A stretch of DNA of 57,749 nt from Betaproteobacteria bacterium (GTDB lineage Bacteria; Pseudomonadota; Gammaproteobacteria; Burkholderiales; Burkholderiaceae_E). The stretch lies in contig VGHA01000007.1 of NCBI GenBank assembly GCA_016868375.1, forward strand, positions 1-57,749, read 5' to 3'. The position numbers were made by a program, and so were the translations under genes. The notes beneath the pieces were generated by a model. It was not told where the DNA came from, searched no databases, and saw only the letters and a program-made list of their open reading frames with translations. Below, piece by piece: positions 1-8,651 of this stretch (within the stretch, counting starts at the first letter, position 1; each line of letters starts with the position of its first letter).

Positions 1-1304
1 CAAACCCCGGATCGTCCGGCGGTCGTCCGCGAATTTCGCTGCGCCTGATGATTTCGCTGCTTTATCTGAAGCACGCCTTCAACGAAAGCGACGAAGGGGT
101 GGTTGAGCGCTGGAGCGAAACGCCCACTTGGCAATACTTTTCCGGGTTCGCATATTTCGAGCACCGCTTGCCCTGTGACCCCACTACGCTGATCAAGTTT
201 CGTAAAGCAATCGGCGAAGAAGGAGTGGAGGAGTTGCTCGCGCAGACCATCAATGTGGCGCTCAACCTGAAACTGATCAGCCCCAAGCATCTCGAAACCG
301 TGATCGTGGACACCACGGTGCAGCCCAAAGCGATCGCGCATCCCACTGACTCGAAACTGCTTGAGGTCGCTCGCGACAAACTCGTCGAGATCGCCAAAGA
401 GAACGCGATCCCGCTTAAGCAAACGTTTGCGAAAGAAGGCAAAGCACTGAGGTTTCAGGCGGGCCGATATGCGCACGCCCGACAGTTTCAGCGCATGCGC
501 AAAGCGGTCAAGCGGCAGAGCACGATTGTGCGCAAGCTCCACGCTGCCATCGAGTCGAAGATGACTACGCTGAGTGAAGCAGTGAAAGGGGCGCTGGCTG
601 CACCGCTCGCCAGAGCCCAACAACTGATTTCGCAGGCTCGCACCCGCCGACCTAAGAAGCGCGGAGCGGAGCAAGGATCGTCGACACCCAAGATTTACAG
701 CTGGCACGCGCCGGAAGTGGCCTGCATCAATAAGGGCAAGGCGCTTACGCCCTATGAGTTCGGTGCGAAGGTGAGCATTGCGACCAGCGTGCAAGGTAAT
801 TTGATCGTAGGTGCGCGAGCGTTCGGCGGCAATCCGTTTGATGGGCACACGCTTGCCGAGCAGCTGGAACAAACAACGATCCTGCTTCAAGACCGCGCCA
901 TCAAGCCGGGCACGGTGTATGTCGACCTGGGGTATCGCGGCGTCGATCACGATAATCCCGGCGTTCGGATCAATCATCGCGGCAAGAAGCGGAGATTGAA
1001 CGAAGCCGAACTGCGGCTGCTCAAACGCCGTCAATCGATTGAGCCCGTGATCGGGCACCTGAAGCATGACCACCGAATGGATCGGTGTCATCTGAAGGGT
1101 GAAACCGGTGACCGGATTCACGCCGTGTTGTGCGCAGCCGGGTACAACATTCGTTGGCTGCTGAGGATGATCGTGAAAAAAGGCCTCGGCCTTTTTTTGT
1201 GCCTTGTATTTGGAGCGCTCTATTTCGCGGTGCGGTTGATGCGCGGACATGGGGGCGACGATTTCAGAGCCTCAAATCGGCAATTTGCGGTAGGTGCGGC
1301 TTGA
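1..1304 (+). CDS. IS5-type transposase, 5' end cut by window edge
   Basis: DDE transposase of an IS5-like insertion sequence, which would cut and paste its own element. The frame is open from base 3 and reads GGRPRISLRLMISLLYLK before the ATG at 48, so that ATG is internal and the true start lies left of the window. Visible family features are the N-terminal Phe/Trp-rich block WQYFSGFAYFEHRLPCDPT, the catalytic Asp in VIVDTTVQPKAI, the second Asp in YVDLGYRG and the C-terminal block SIEPVIGHLKHDHRMDRCHLKG holding the last catalytic Glu. All three acidic residues are present, so the enzyme looks intact where visible. The C-terminal tail from about base 1175 is poorly conserved in such proteins. 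Family is confident; the exact IS group is not. Confidence 0.85.
   Translation, partial: NPGSSGGRPRISLRLMISLLYLKHAFNESDEGVVERWSETPTWQYFSGFAYFEHRLPCDPTTLIKFRKAIGEEGVEELLAQTINVALNLKLISPKHLETVIVDTTVQPKAIAHPTDSKLLEVARDKLVEIAKENAIPLKQTFAKEGKALRFQAGRYAHARQFQRMRKAVKRQSTIVRKLHAAIESKMTTLSEAVKGALAAPLARAQQLISQARTRRPKKRGAEQGSSTPKIYSWHAPEVACINKGKALTPYEFGAKVSIATSVQGNLIVGARAFGGNPFDGHTLAEQLEQTTILLQDRAIKPGTVYVDLGYRGVDHDNPGVRINHRGKKRRLNEAELRLLKRRQSIEPVIGHLKHDHRMDRCHLKGETGDRIHAVLCAAGYNIRWLLRMIVKKGLGLFLCLVFGALYFAVRLMRGHGGDDFRASNRQFAVGAA
1176..1199 (+). terminator. Terminator-like palindrome inside the transposase 3' end
   Basis: A near-perfect palindrome of six A, GGCC, a TC loop, GGCC and seven T lies inside the transposase reading frame, where it encodes KKGLGLFL. 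It has the layout of a bidirectional intrinsic terminator with a short 4-bp GC core extended by A-T pairs. The frame continues another 35 codons beyond it. It may be a fortuitous coding feature, or a site that truncates mRNA or causes slippage on the A run. Confidence 0.35.
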
Positions 1305-1875
1305 AAAGCGATTTTTCAGGGACGACTACTTCAGAGATTCGCGACCGCAGAAATCGTAAAAACAGGAGTCCTTGATTCCGGGCTTCAGGAGTGTCTTGCA
1401 GCGGGGCGTCGCTGCACCGGGCTTGCCATTAATGTGCGTCGGATTCAGCGACATCGGCGCGGAAATTTCTGGATCGATTCGCTCGCATTTCGACGTGAGG
1501 TGGTGGTAACCGGTTGGACATTCAATGCCGTGATCGTGTTTCTGGACGATCTGGTGGTTTATCGTGCGTTCGGTGGACAGCCCAGACTTGAAGAAATATC
1601 GGCAACCAGGAATCCGCTGGGACCGCTTCAAGCCTGGGGTGATTCGGTGGGCGGAGCGCTGCTGAGATAAGCGGCAAGCGTTTATCAATTTTAAAATATA
1701 TCATTAATAATCATGTACTTACTATTATTTCATCAAGCATGTTCTTACTTGTGAAAACACTTTCTTATTTACAAGGGGGTAATTCAACGCTAATCCGGGA
1801 TTTGCAAGAATTGCACAAAAATAATTAAAACTGATAAATTCCGGGTCCGTCGTTATTTACTCGGACTAAACCATC
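1305..1875. other. Gene-poor gap with AT-rich tract
   Basis: About 570 bases between the transposase and the H-NS-like gene. The first 375 are GC-balanced and contain overlapping short open frames on both strands (1434-1670 plus, 1326-1688 minus) that match no family I recognise. From about 1680 to 1850 the sequence becomes strongly AT-rich, in contrast with its surroundings, and contains two close copies of CATGTACTTAC/CATGTTCTTAC at about 1712 and 1739. The right end of the insertion sequence must lie in the first part, but without the left end the terminal inverted repeat cannot be identified. Confidence 0.6.
1811..1838 (+). promoter_or_regulatory. Candidate sigma-70 promoter of the H-NS-like gene
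   Basis: TTGCAC at 1811-1816, a 16-base A/T-rich spacer and GATAAA at 1833-1838 make a plausible -35/-10 pair about 40 bases upstream of the gene at 1876. The surrounding tract is the most AT-rich stretch of the left third, as expected for a region that an H-NS-like protein could bind to repress itself. This is inference from pattern only. Confidence 0.45.
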
Positions 1876-2241
1876 ATGGCTCGTAGTTACGAAGCAATCA
1901 AAAAGCAGATCGCGCGTCTCGAAGCGCAAGCTAAAGCGCTTGAATCAGCCCGCGACTCTAAAAAAGCCAAATCGATTGAACGCGTGAAAGCGCTGATGAA
2001 GAAACTGGGCGTGTCGGCTCAGGATCTTGCGGCGGCAGGACCGCGTGCAAAATCAGCCGTCAAGGGACGTCGTCGCGCAGCGCCGAAAGCCGCATCAACC
2101 GTCGCACCGAAATATCGCGATCCCGACACCGGCGCCACCTGGACCGGGCGTGGTCGTCCGCCGGTGTGGCTGGCACAGAAGTTGGCCCAGAACCACACCA
2201 AGGAAGAGTATTTAATCTCGCCGGCGCCTGCTGCGGTCTGA
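1876..2241 (+). CDS. H-NS family nucleoid-associated protein
   Basis: Small basic DNA-binding protein of 121 residues that would bind AT-rich DNA, bridge it and silence transcription. Residues 1-50 are charged and helical (IKKQIARLEAQAKALESARD), the expected oligomerisation coiled coil. Residues 51-78 form an Ala/Lys/Arg linker. The C-terminal DNA-binding domain carries YRDPDTGATWTGRG at 80-93 followed by RPPVWL, the signature of the short H-NS paralogues common in Burkholderia and Bordetella. Length fits the family. No good Shine-Dalgarno is visible before the ATG. It is monocistronic, convergent to a tRNA gene and preceded by an AT-rich tract that may be its own target. Which of the several paralogues of this family it represents cannot be told. 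Confidence 0.93.
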   Translation: MARSYEAIKKQIARLEAQAKALESARDSKKAKSIERVKALMKKLGVSAQDLAAAGPRAKSAVKGRRRAAPKAASTVAPKYRDPDTGATWTGRGRPPVWLAQKLAQNHTKEEYLISPAPAAV

Positions 2242-2255
2242 AGCGCGGGTTGTTG

Positions 2256-2285
2256 GATTGCCCAGCGGTCGTTGGCTGGGCAATC
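2256..2285. terminator. 11-bp stem hairpin between convergent hns-like gene and tRNA
   Basis: Perfect 11-bp inverted repeat (GATTGCCCAGC and its complement) with an 8-base loop. It sits 14 bases after the H-NS-like stop codon and directly abuts the encoded CCA of the minus-strand tRNA, so it can end or punctuate both transcripts. There is no U tract on either side, so it may act as an RNA-processing or 3'-protecting hairpin. Confidence 0.6.
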
Positions 2286-2363
<78 letters not shown>

Positions 2364-2415
2364 GAATCCGCCATTGTAGACCGAGCGGGACGTGCGGCGA
2401 CTGACTGCGCAAACA

Positions 2416-3354
2416 TTATCCCTCCAGTGATCTCGCACGCACTCGACGCTGGTGGAGATTGTTCGCGGCAAGCGCGCCCACCACCAGCGCCGCGCCAACC
2501 AATTCAATTGCTGAAAACTGCGCGCCCAGCGCGGCCAATACCGCGAACGCAACCACCGGTGTGAGATTGCTGAGCAGCACTGAGTTCAATGTGCCAATAC
2601 GGCGCAGGCTGATATTCCAGAGAAATATCGCCACCAGCGCACCGAATATCGCCAGAAACGCTATTTTCCCGATCAGAACGCGGTCGGGTTCAACCGGGAA
2701 ATAGGTTGCACCCAGGCCGTGGGCCAGCAACCAGACGGGCGTCGCGGCGACCACGCCAAACAGACAGGTTAACGCAGAGATTCGGGCGCTCGACCAGTGC
2801 GAGATGGCACCTGTGGAGAGCGAGTAGGTGACCCAGGCAATTGACCCCAAAAACACCAGACAATTGCCCGCCAGTTCTTCAAGTGTGATGCTGGCGTTGG
2901 CATTGAGTGCCTGACCGCCGCGAGTCACCACCAGCAGCACCCCGAAAAACGCCACCGCCACGCACACCAATGTGAAGCGCTCGGGGCGGCGCCGCTGCAG
3001 CAGCCACTGCGCAAGCACGGCGATGGCCGGTTGCAGCGCGCCAATGATCGCCGCTGACTCAGGGCGTGTGAGCGACAATCCCGCGAACACCAGCATCACC
3101 GAGCCGGCAATACCAATTCCGCCAGCCACCGACAGCACACGATAGTGGCCGGCAGGAGACACCGCGGGCCAGCCTTCCTTCCAGACGAGGAAGGCAACAA
3201 ACCCCACCATGGCAAGCACGTAGCGGAGTAGGCCGAGCGTGTAGCCATCGACCTGCTCGAGCACCTGTTTGCCGATAGGTATCTGCAATCCCCAGATCAG
3301 CACCGCACCGAGCGCTGCGGCAAGCCCCGCCCCGAACCCGCTCGCGGACTTCAC
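2416..3354 (-). CDS. EamA/DMT family transporter
   Basis: Integral inner-membrane protein of 312 residues with about ten hydrophobic segments arranged as two EamA repeats (first around 8-140, second around 165-300). This is the drug/metabolite transporter layout used for export of amino acids or metabolites. The motif PESAAIIGALQPAIAVLAQW in the first half and NLTPVVAFAVLAAL in the second are typical. Translation appears to start at GTG (3352-3354). It stands alone between a tRNA gene and the end of rpoD on the same strand. Substrate cannot be inferred. Confidence 0.88.
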   Translation of the reverse strand: MKSASGFGAGLAAALGAVLIWGLQIPIGKQVLEQVDGYTLGLLRYVLAMVGFVAFLVWKEGWPAVSPAGHYRVLSVAGGIGIAGSVMLVFAGLSLTRPESAAIIGALQPAIAVLAQWLLQRRRPERFTLVCVAVAFFGVLLVVTRGGQALNANASITLEELAGNCLVFLGSIAWVTYSLSTGAISHWSSARISALTCLFGVVAATPVWLLAHGLGATYFPVEPDRVLIGKIAFLAIFGALVAIFLWNISLRRIGTLNSVLLSNLTPVVAFAVLAALGAQFSAIELVGAALVVGALAANNLHQRRVRARSLEG

Positions 3355-3402
3355 GGATCAGGCAGGTGGCAATGCGCGGCAACGCATCGGCTAAGTGGAG
3401 CG

Positions 3403-6400
3403 TTACTGCCCTTCCAGGAAACTCTTCAGCTTGTCGGCGCGCGTCGGGTGGCGAAGTTTACGAAGCGCTTTTGCCTCAATCTGGCGGATGCGCTCACGTG
3501 TGACATCAAACTGCTTGCCCACTTCTTCAAGGGTATGGTCGGTGCTCATTTCAATGCCAAACCGCATGCGCAGCACCTTGGCCTCGCGCGGCGTGAGCGA
3601 ATCAAGCACCTCCTTGACCACATCGCGCATTGACCCATGCAGCGCCGCGTCCGCAGGCGCGAGCGTCGTGGTGTCTTCGATGAAATCACCCAGATGAGAA
3701 TCGTCATCGTCGCCGATCGGTGTTTCCATCGAAATCGGCTCTTTGGCGATTTTCAAAATCTTGCGGATTTTGTCCTCAGGCATTTCCATGCGCGTGGCAA
3801 GCATCGCGGGATCGGGTTCCTGTCCGGTTTCCTGAAGAATCTGTCGGCTGATCCGGTTCATCTTATTGATCGTTTCGATCATATGAACCGGAATACGGAT
3901 GGTTCGCGCCTGATCCGCAATGGATCGCGTAATTGCCTGACGGATCCACCAGGTGGCGTAGGTGGAAAACTTGTATCCGCGCCGGTATTCGAACTTATCG
4001 ACCGCTTTCATCAGGCCAATATTGCCTTCCTGGATCAGGTCGAGAAATTGCAGACCCCGGTTGGTGTATTTCTTGGCGATTGAAATGACCAGACGCAGAT
4101 TCGCCTCGGTCATTTCGCGCTTGGCCTTGCGCGCGAGCGCTTCGCCTGTGGTCATGCGCTTATTGATCTCTTTGAGATCGGACAGCGGCAACACGACGCG
4201 CGCCTGCAGGTCGATCAGTTTCTGCTGCTGGTCTTGAATCGCGGGAACATTGCGCGTGAGCACCTGCTGCCAGGCCGCGGGCTTGGCGAGTTCACCACTG
4301 ACCCAGTTCAGATTGGTTTCGTTGCCCGGGAACGATGCGAGGAAATGCTCGCGCGGCATGCCGACCCGGCGCACACAGATTTCAGCGATCGAGCGCTCGA
4401 GCTTGCGCACTTCTTCAACCTGACTGCGCAGCGTATCGCAGAGCTTTTCAACGATCTTTGCCGTAAAGCGGATCGTCATCAGCTCATCTTGAATTTCGGT
4501 TTGCGCTTTCAGATAGGACTTGCTCTGGTAGCCGTCTTTTTCAAAGGCCACCCGCATCCGGTCAAAACCCGAACTGATCAGTTCGAACTTGGCCAGCGCG
4601 TCACGCTTGAGTTCTTCGAGCCGCGCGGTATTGGCGCCACCGCTGTCGCCCTCTTCGTCTTCAAAATCAGCCTCTTCAGCCGGAGCGGGCGCAGCGACGA
4701 ATTCAGCCTCTTCAGCGTTCGGATCGATCAGGCCGTCGACAACTTCATCAATTCGCATCGTACCGGCGCGAATGCGCTCGGCATGGTCGAGCACTTCCTT
4801 GATGGTGGTCGGGCAGGCAGAGATCGCCTGGATCATGTGCTTGAGACCATCTTCGATTCGCTTGGCGATTTCGATTTCGCCTTCGCGGGTAAGCAGTTCG
4901 ACCGAGCCCATCTCGCGCATGTACATGCGCACAGGGTCGGTGGTACGGCCAAACTCTGAGTCCACCGTGGACAGCGCCGCCTCGGCTTCTTCTTCGGCGT
5001 CGTCGTCCGAACTTGCCACCGGCGTGGTGTCAGCCATCAGCAGGGTTTCGGCATCGGGCGCCTGGTCGTAGACCGCGATGCCCATGTCGTTGAAGGTGCT
5101 GACGATTGATTCGATCGCCTCGGCTTCGACCAGATCTTCGGGCAGGTGGTCGTTGATTTCGGCGTAAGTAAGGAAGCCGCGTTCCTTGCCGAGCTTGATC
5201 AGCGTCTTGAGGTTGTTGCGGGTGGCCTCGCGCTGCTCTTCGGTAATGCCCGAGCGGCCGCCCAGTTCCTTCAGCAGCTGCTTCTCTTTTGCGCGACTGC
5301 CGCGCCTGGTCGCCTTGGTTGGCGCAACGGGAACCTCGGGGATGGCTTCAGCTTCGCTCTCGGCATCATCGAATGACTCAACCTGATCGCCCGTGTCGGC
5401 ACTGTCGTCAAGTTCCTCTTCGCTGTCGGGGCGTGAACCTGCCTTGGCGGGCTTGGCCGACTTGGTCGATGCGGTTGATTTCGCGCCTGCTGCGGCGCGC
5501 TTCGAAGCGGAGGCTGCAGCGGGTGTTGTCAAAGCTGCCTTCGACTCGCCAGCCGCTTTCGCCGACGCAACTTTGCCGGTGCTGGCACCAGCAGGTTTGA
5601 CCTCGGACGCCTTGGCCACCGCAGCTTTCGCTGGTGTCGCCTTAGCCGGGGCTGGGTTGTCAGGCACGGCAGCCGTAGCGCGGGTGTCGGGCTTGTCGGA
5701 AACCCCTAGCTTGGCAGTGGCAATAGGCTTTGCCGGCGCGGCCGCAGGCTTGGTGGACACGGCGCTGCTGGTTGCCTTGGAGGCGGCTGCCGGTGCCGGC
5801 TTGGCGACCGGTTTCGGCGCCTGCTTTGCAGCGGATTTGGCTTCGGTCTTGGCTGACGCAGCAGCAGGCTTGGCGACGGGCTTTGCCGCGGCAACCGGGG
5901 CGGCCTTCTTCAAGGTGGGGGCCGCTGATTTCGCCGGTGCCTTGGCGGCGGCCTTGATGGCGGCCTTCGGAACAACCTTCGGGGCAACCTTGGCGGCGGG
6001 CTTGTGCGACGCCTTGGATGCAGCGGGCTTCACGGCCTTGGCCGGCGCTTTGGGGGCGGGTCGGGCGACCTGCTTGGCGGGCTGCTTGGCCACAGGTTTA
6101 GCCACAGGTTTAGCCACAGGTTTAGCCACAGGTTTAGCCGCGGGTTTAGCCGCGGGTTTAGCCGCGGGTTTAGCCGACGCTTTGGTCGACGCCTTGGCAG
6201 GCGCTTTGGATGGCGCACGGGCTGATGCGGCAGCGGAGGCCTTCTGTGCCGGCAGTTTGGCGGTGCTGCGTGCCGTTCCCTTCGCAGCCGATTTGACCGC
6301 GGCCTGGGCAACCGTACGCGCCCCCTTGGCGGAGGCCGCGCTGGCCGCAGGGCTCACCGACTTTTTCGTGCCAGCAGACCGGCTGCCAAGCCCCCTGCCG

Positions 6401-6477
6401 ACACTCGCCGCCGCGCGTGCAGACGGCTTGGAACCTGCTCGAGCCGCAACCGTCTTTTTCGCATTCGCCTTGCTCAT
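3403..6477 (-). CDS. rpoD: RNA polymerase primary sigma factor (sigma-70), very long N-terminal extension
   Basis: Housekeeping sigma factor that directs core RNA polymerase to -10/-35 promoters. Numbering from the upstream GTG at 6483: residues 1-350 are an Ala/Lys/Pro-rich, histone-H1-like tract; 353-383 are acidic; region 1.1 spans about 398-482; region 1.2 about 506-545 ([13 protein letters not shown]); region 2 starts near 795 with [19 protein letters not shown] and includes the melting segment [14 protein letters not shown]; region 4 ends with the helix-turn-helix [21 protein letters not shown] place the start at the ATG 6477 because GGGGAG lies 7 bases before it, while the GTG is too close to that site. 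The extension is far longer than the E. coli sigma-70 N-terminus. Last gene of the macromolecular synthesis operon. Confidence 0.97.
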   Translation of the reverse strand: MSKANAKKTVAARAGSKPSARAAASVGRGLGSRSAGTKKSVSPAASAASAKGARTVAQAAVKSAAKGTARSTAKLPAQKASAAASARAPSKAPAKASTKASAKPAAKPAAKPAAKPVAKPVAKPVAKPVAKQPAKQVARPAPKAPAKAVKPAASKASHKPAAKVAPKVVPKAAIKAAAKAPAKSAAPTLKKAAPVAAAKPVAKPAAASAKTEAKSAAKQAPKPVAKPAPAAASKATSSAVSTKPAAAPAKPIATAKLGVSDKPDTRATAAVPDNPAPAKATPAKAAVAKASEVKPAGASTGKVASAKAAGESKAALTTPAAASASKRAAAGAKSTASTKSAKPAKAGSRPDSEEELDDSADTGDQVESFDDAESEAEAIPEVPVAPTKATRRGSRAKEKQLLKELGGRSGITEEQREATRNNLKTLIKLGKERGFLTYAEINDHLPEDLVEAEAIESIVSTFNDMGIAVYDQAPDAETLLMADTTPVASSDDDAEEEAEAALSTVDSEFGRTTDPVRMYMREMGSVELLTREGEIEIAKRIEDGLKHMIQAISACPTTIKEVLDHAERIRAGTMRIDEVVDGLIDPNAEEAEFVAAPAPAEEADFEDEEGDSGGANTARLEELKRDALAKFELISSGFDRMRVAFEKDGYQSKSYLKAQTEIQDELMTIRFTAKIVEKLCDTLRSQVEEVRKLERSIAEICVRRVGMPREHFLASFPGNETNLNWVSGELAKPAAWQQVLTRNVPAIQDQQQKLIDLQARVVLPLSDLKEINKRMTTGEALARKAKREMTEANLRLVISIAKKYTNRGLQFLDLIQEGNIGLMKAVDKFEYRRGYKFSTYATWWIRQAITRSIADQARTIRIPVHMIETINKMNRISRQILQETGQEPDPAMLATRMEMPEDKIRKILKIAKEPISMETPIGDDDDSHLGDFIEDTTTLAPADAALHGSMRDVVKEVLDSLTPREAKVLRMRFGIEMSTDHTLEEVGKQFDVTRERIRQIEAKALRKLRHPTRADKLKSFLEGQ
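6089..6172. repeat. Seven 12-bp tandem repeats in rpoD
   Basis: Four perfect copies of GCCACAGGTTTA followed by three perfect copies of GCCGCGGGTTTA (plus-strand reading), seven units in 84 bases with no interruption. On the coding strand they encode AKPV and AKPA tetrapeptides in the basic extension of RpoD. The unit is a multiple of three, so gain or loss of copies would change length without breaking the frame. Confidence 0.97.
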
Positions 6478-6535
6478 CAACACTCTCCCCGCTAGCCTGT
6501 ATACGATCGTCCGAAACGTGCGTGCCCGCCAATCC

Positions 6536-6600
6536 GGTAGCCCGGATCCCCCATCAGCTGGTAGCCCGGATCCCCATCAGCCGGGAGCCCGGGTCCCTTC
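6536..6600. repeat. Three imperfect 23-bp repeats between dnaG and rpoD
   Basis: Units beginning GGTAGCCCGGATCCCC and continuing CATCAGC occur at about 6537 and 6560, with a decayed third unit GGGAGCCCGGGTCCC at about 6583. They lie in the 214-base gap between the dnaG stop and the rpoD start, upstream of the rpoD ribosome binding site on the transcript. Each unit contains the short palindrome CCCGG(A)TCC. Role unknown; could influence mRNA structure between the two genes. Confidence 0.7.
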
Positions 6601-6691
6601 CCCGATCCTTCCCCGGATCCTTCCCAAGTTCCCATGCAGACCCAGCCAACACTCTTAAAGGCTCAAACGCAAATTCCGTGAAGAAAACCGA

Positions 6692-8611
6692 TCAGTCTAC
6701 CACTGCTCGGGTCATCTTGAGGAGTTCGCCGTAACGCGCGCGCGCCTCATCGCTGGTGATGCCCGCTGCAACAAGCTGATCGATCTGTTGCCTTGCCCAC
6801 CGGCTGCGCAACTGCCCCAGCGCACCATCCAGCTCCATTGAAGCTTCGTCGGTACTCAGCTCGGCAAGTCCCGCCGCGTCGGCGCCACCCGCACGCTCAA
6901 GTCTCGCCACCTCGGTTGCATCGCTCGAACGCAGGCTCTCGCAGACACTTGCAAAGGTGCTGCCAGGTGGCAGGCTTGCAATCGCGCGGATCCAGTCGGC
7001 AAGCCCCGCTGGCAGCCATGTCTGCCCGGCGTCGAGGGAAGCTGCCAACGCCGGGTGAAGCGCCAGCAGCAACCGGGCGCGCGCCTCCAGATCGGGGGCG
7101 GCGGCAGGAATCCGGATCCGCGGCGCGTCGTGTCGATACCCATGCCGAGGCGACTCGCCGCCACGCGAGTCGCGTCCGCGTCCCTGGGACGCATCGCGCG
7201 CCTGACCGTCCCGACCTGTGCCTCGGAACGAACGGGTCTCAGGCCCTGCCGAGGATGCGCGCACGGCACCCCGGTCACCACCGCGGGCAGCAGCTGCGGG
7301 CGACAGAAACCGTTCAACTTCGGCTGCAGACAGCTGCGACAGCGCCGCCAGCCTGTGAATGAGCTGCAGCCTGAGCGCTGGCGCCGCCAGTTCAGCCATC
7401 AGGGGTTTGGCGTGAGCAAGCAGCATCGCGCGGCCCTCCGATGACCCGAGATCGACCTGTGCGGACAACTCGCGCAGCAGGACCTCGGACAACGGCACCG
7501 TTGACTTGAGTAAGTCGAGCCAGCCCTCGACGCCATGGTCGCGAACATAACTGTCCGGATCGTGCTCGGGTGGCAGATATAAAAAATCAATTCGACGCGT
7601 ATCGGCCGTGTGCGGCAAACATACAGAAAGCGCGCGCGAGGCTGCCTTGCGGCCCGCTGCATCACCATCAAACGCGAACACCAGGCGTCCCGCAAGACGC
7701 ACCAGCTTTCGAACATGATCGGGCGTGGTCGCCGTTCCGAGCGTGGCCACCGCGTTGCCCACGCCATGCTGGGCAAGCATCACCACATCCATATAGCCTT
7801 CGACCACCACCACGCAATCGTCGCGACGAATCGCCTCGCGGCCCTCGAACAGGCCGTAGATTTCGCGTCCTTTGGAAAACACCGGCGTCTCGGGCGAGTT
7901 CATGTACTTGGGCTCGCCGCTATCGAGCACTCGGCCGCCAAATCCGATCACCTGACCGCGCGCGTTCCGGATGGGAAACATGATGCGGTCGCGGAACCGA
8001 TCGTATCGGCGCGATCGGCCAGGAGCCGCCTCCGGGCCCGACTCTTCAACCGCAGCATCGATTACCAGGCCCGCAGTGGCCAGTACCTCTGCCGCGTAGT
8101 CGGCGACCGCCGCTTCAAGGCCGCGCCACTGCGCCGGCGCATAACCGATTCCAAAGCGCGCCGCAGTCTCGCCATTGACCCCGCGCCCTTTGAGATAGTC
8201 GATTGCCCTGGGCGAATCTCTCAGCCGGGTACGGAAGTGTCTGGCTGCGGTGTCGAGGACGGCAAGCAGGCTCTGCGATTCCGATGCGGCCGCCGCAGCC
8301 GCCGCAGGGTCGAGTGGTCGCGACTCCGGCACGGTGAGGCCGGCCTCGCGGGCCAGGTCGCGGATCGCGTCAACATAGCCCAGACCCGCATGCTCCATCA
8401 GAAATCCAATCGCAGAGCCATGCGCGCCACAGCCGAAGCAGTGATAGAACTGTTTGGCGGGACTGACGGTAAATGACGGGGACTTTTCGCCGTGAAAGGG
8501 GCACAGGCCCAGGAAGTTGGCGCCCGCCCTGCGCAGCTTCACATGGCGACCGACAACATCAACGATGTCTACGCGGGCCAGCAGTTGCTGGATGAAGTCC
8601 TGCGGAATCAC
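6692..8611 (-). CDS. dnaG: DNA primase
   Basis: Synthesises RNA primers for the replication fork. The CHC2 zinc ribbon is intact: C37, H40, C58 and C61 within CPFH and HCFGC. The catalytic core has GQVIGFGGRVLD near 219-230 and the TOPRIM domain with E271 in VEGYMD and D315/D317 in FAFDGDAAG. A 60-residue linker at 440-500, rich in Arg and Gly, separates it from the C-terminal helicase-binding domain (about 505-639). Another low-complexity patch is the seven-Ala run near 103-109. Translation starts at GTG (8609-8611). Length 639 is somewhat above the E. coli enzyme, mainly through the linker. Between yqeY and rpoD in the macromolecular synthesis operon. Confidence 0.97.
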   Translation of the reverse strand: MIPQDFIQQLLARVDIVDVVGRHVKLRRAGANFLGLCPFHGEKSPSFTVSPAKQFYHCFGCGAHGSAIGFLMEHAGLGYVDAIRDLAREAGLTVPESRPLDPAAAAAAASESQSLLAVLDTAARHFRTRLRDSPRAIDYLKGRGVNGETAARFGIGYAPAQWRGLEAAVADYAAEVLATAGLVIDAAVEESGPEAAPGRSRRYDRFRDRIMFPIRNARGQVIGFGGRVLDSGEPKYMNSPETPVFSKGREIYGLFEGREAIRRDDCVVVVEGYMDVVMLAQHGVGNAVATLGTATTPDHVRKLVRLAGRLVFAFDGDAAGRKAASRALSVCLPHTADTRRIDFLYLPPEHDPDSYVRDHGVEGWLDLLKSTVPLSEVLLRELSAQVDLGSSEGRAMLLAHAKPLMAELAAPALRLQLIHRLAALSQLSAAEVERFLSPAAAARGGDRGAVRASSAGPETRSFRGTGRDGQARDASQGRGRDSRGGESPRHGYRHDAPRIRIPAAAPDLEARARLLLALHPALAASLDAGQTWLPAGLADWIRAIASLPPGSTFASVCESLRSSDATEVARLERAGGADAAGLAELSTDEASMELDGALGQLRSRWARQQIDQLVAAGITSDEARARYGELLKMTRAVVD

Positions 8612-8620
8612 CCGGCAAGT

Positions 8621-8651
8621 TTAGCGCGCGAGCGGGGATTAGCGCGCGAGC
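8621..8651. repeat. 13-bp direct repeat spanning the yqeY stop codon
   Basis: TTAGCGCGCGAGC occurs at 8621-8633 and again at 8639-8651. On the minus strand each copy reads as the codons for Leu-Ala-Arg and a TAA stop; only the second (8639) is the real in-frame end of yqeY. It looks like a small local duplication of the gene terminus in the 27-base gap before dnaG. Confidence 0.85.

Noticed and set aside
1434-1670. Small plus-strand and overlapping minus-strand open frames after the transposase
   Set aside because: No family recognised, no ribosome site and mutually overlapping, so I record the stretch as unexplained rather than as genes.
6089-6172. Possible CRISPR-like repeat array
   Set aside because: The units are directly adjacent without spacers and are in-frame codons of rpoD. 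No cas genes are nearby.
5393-6658. Long open frame (421 codons) on the plus strand opposite rpoD
   Set aside because: It is antisense to the Lys/Ala repeat tail, whose codon bias keeps the opposite frame open as Ala/Gly/Leu runs. It has no start context and no known domain, while rpoD is certain.
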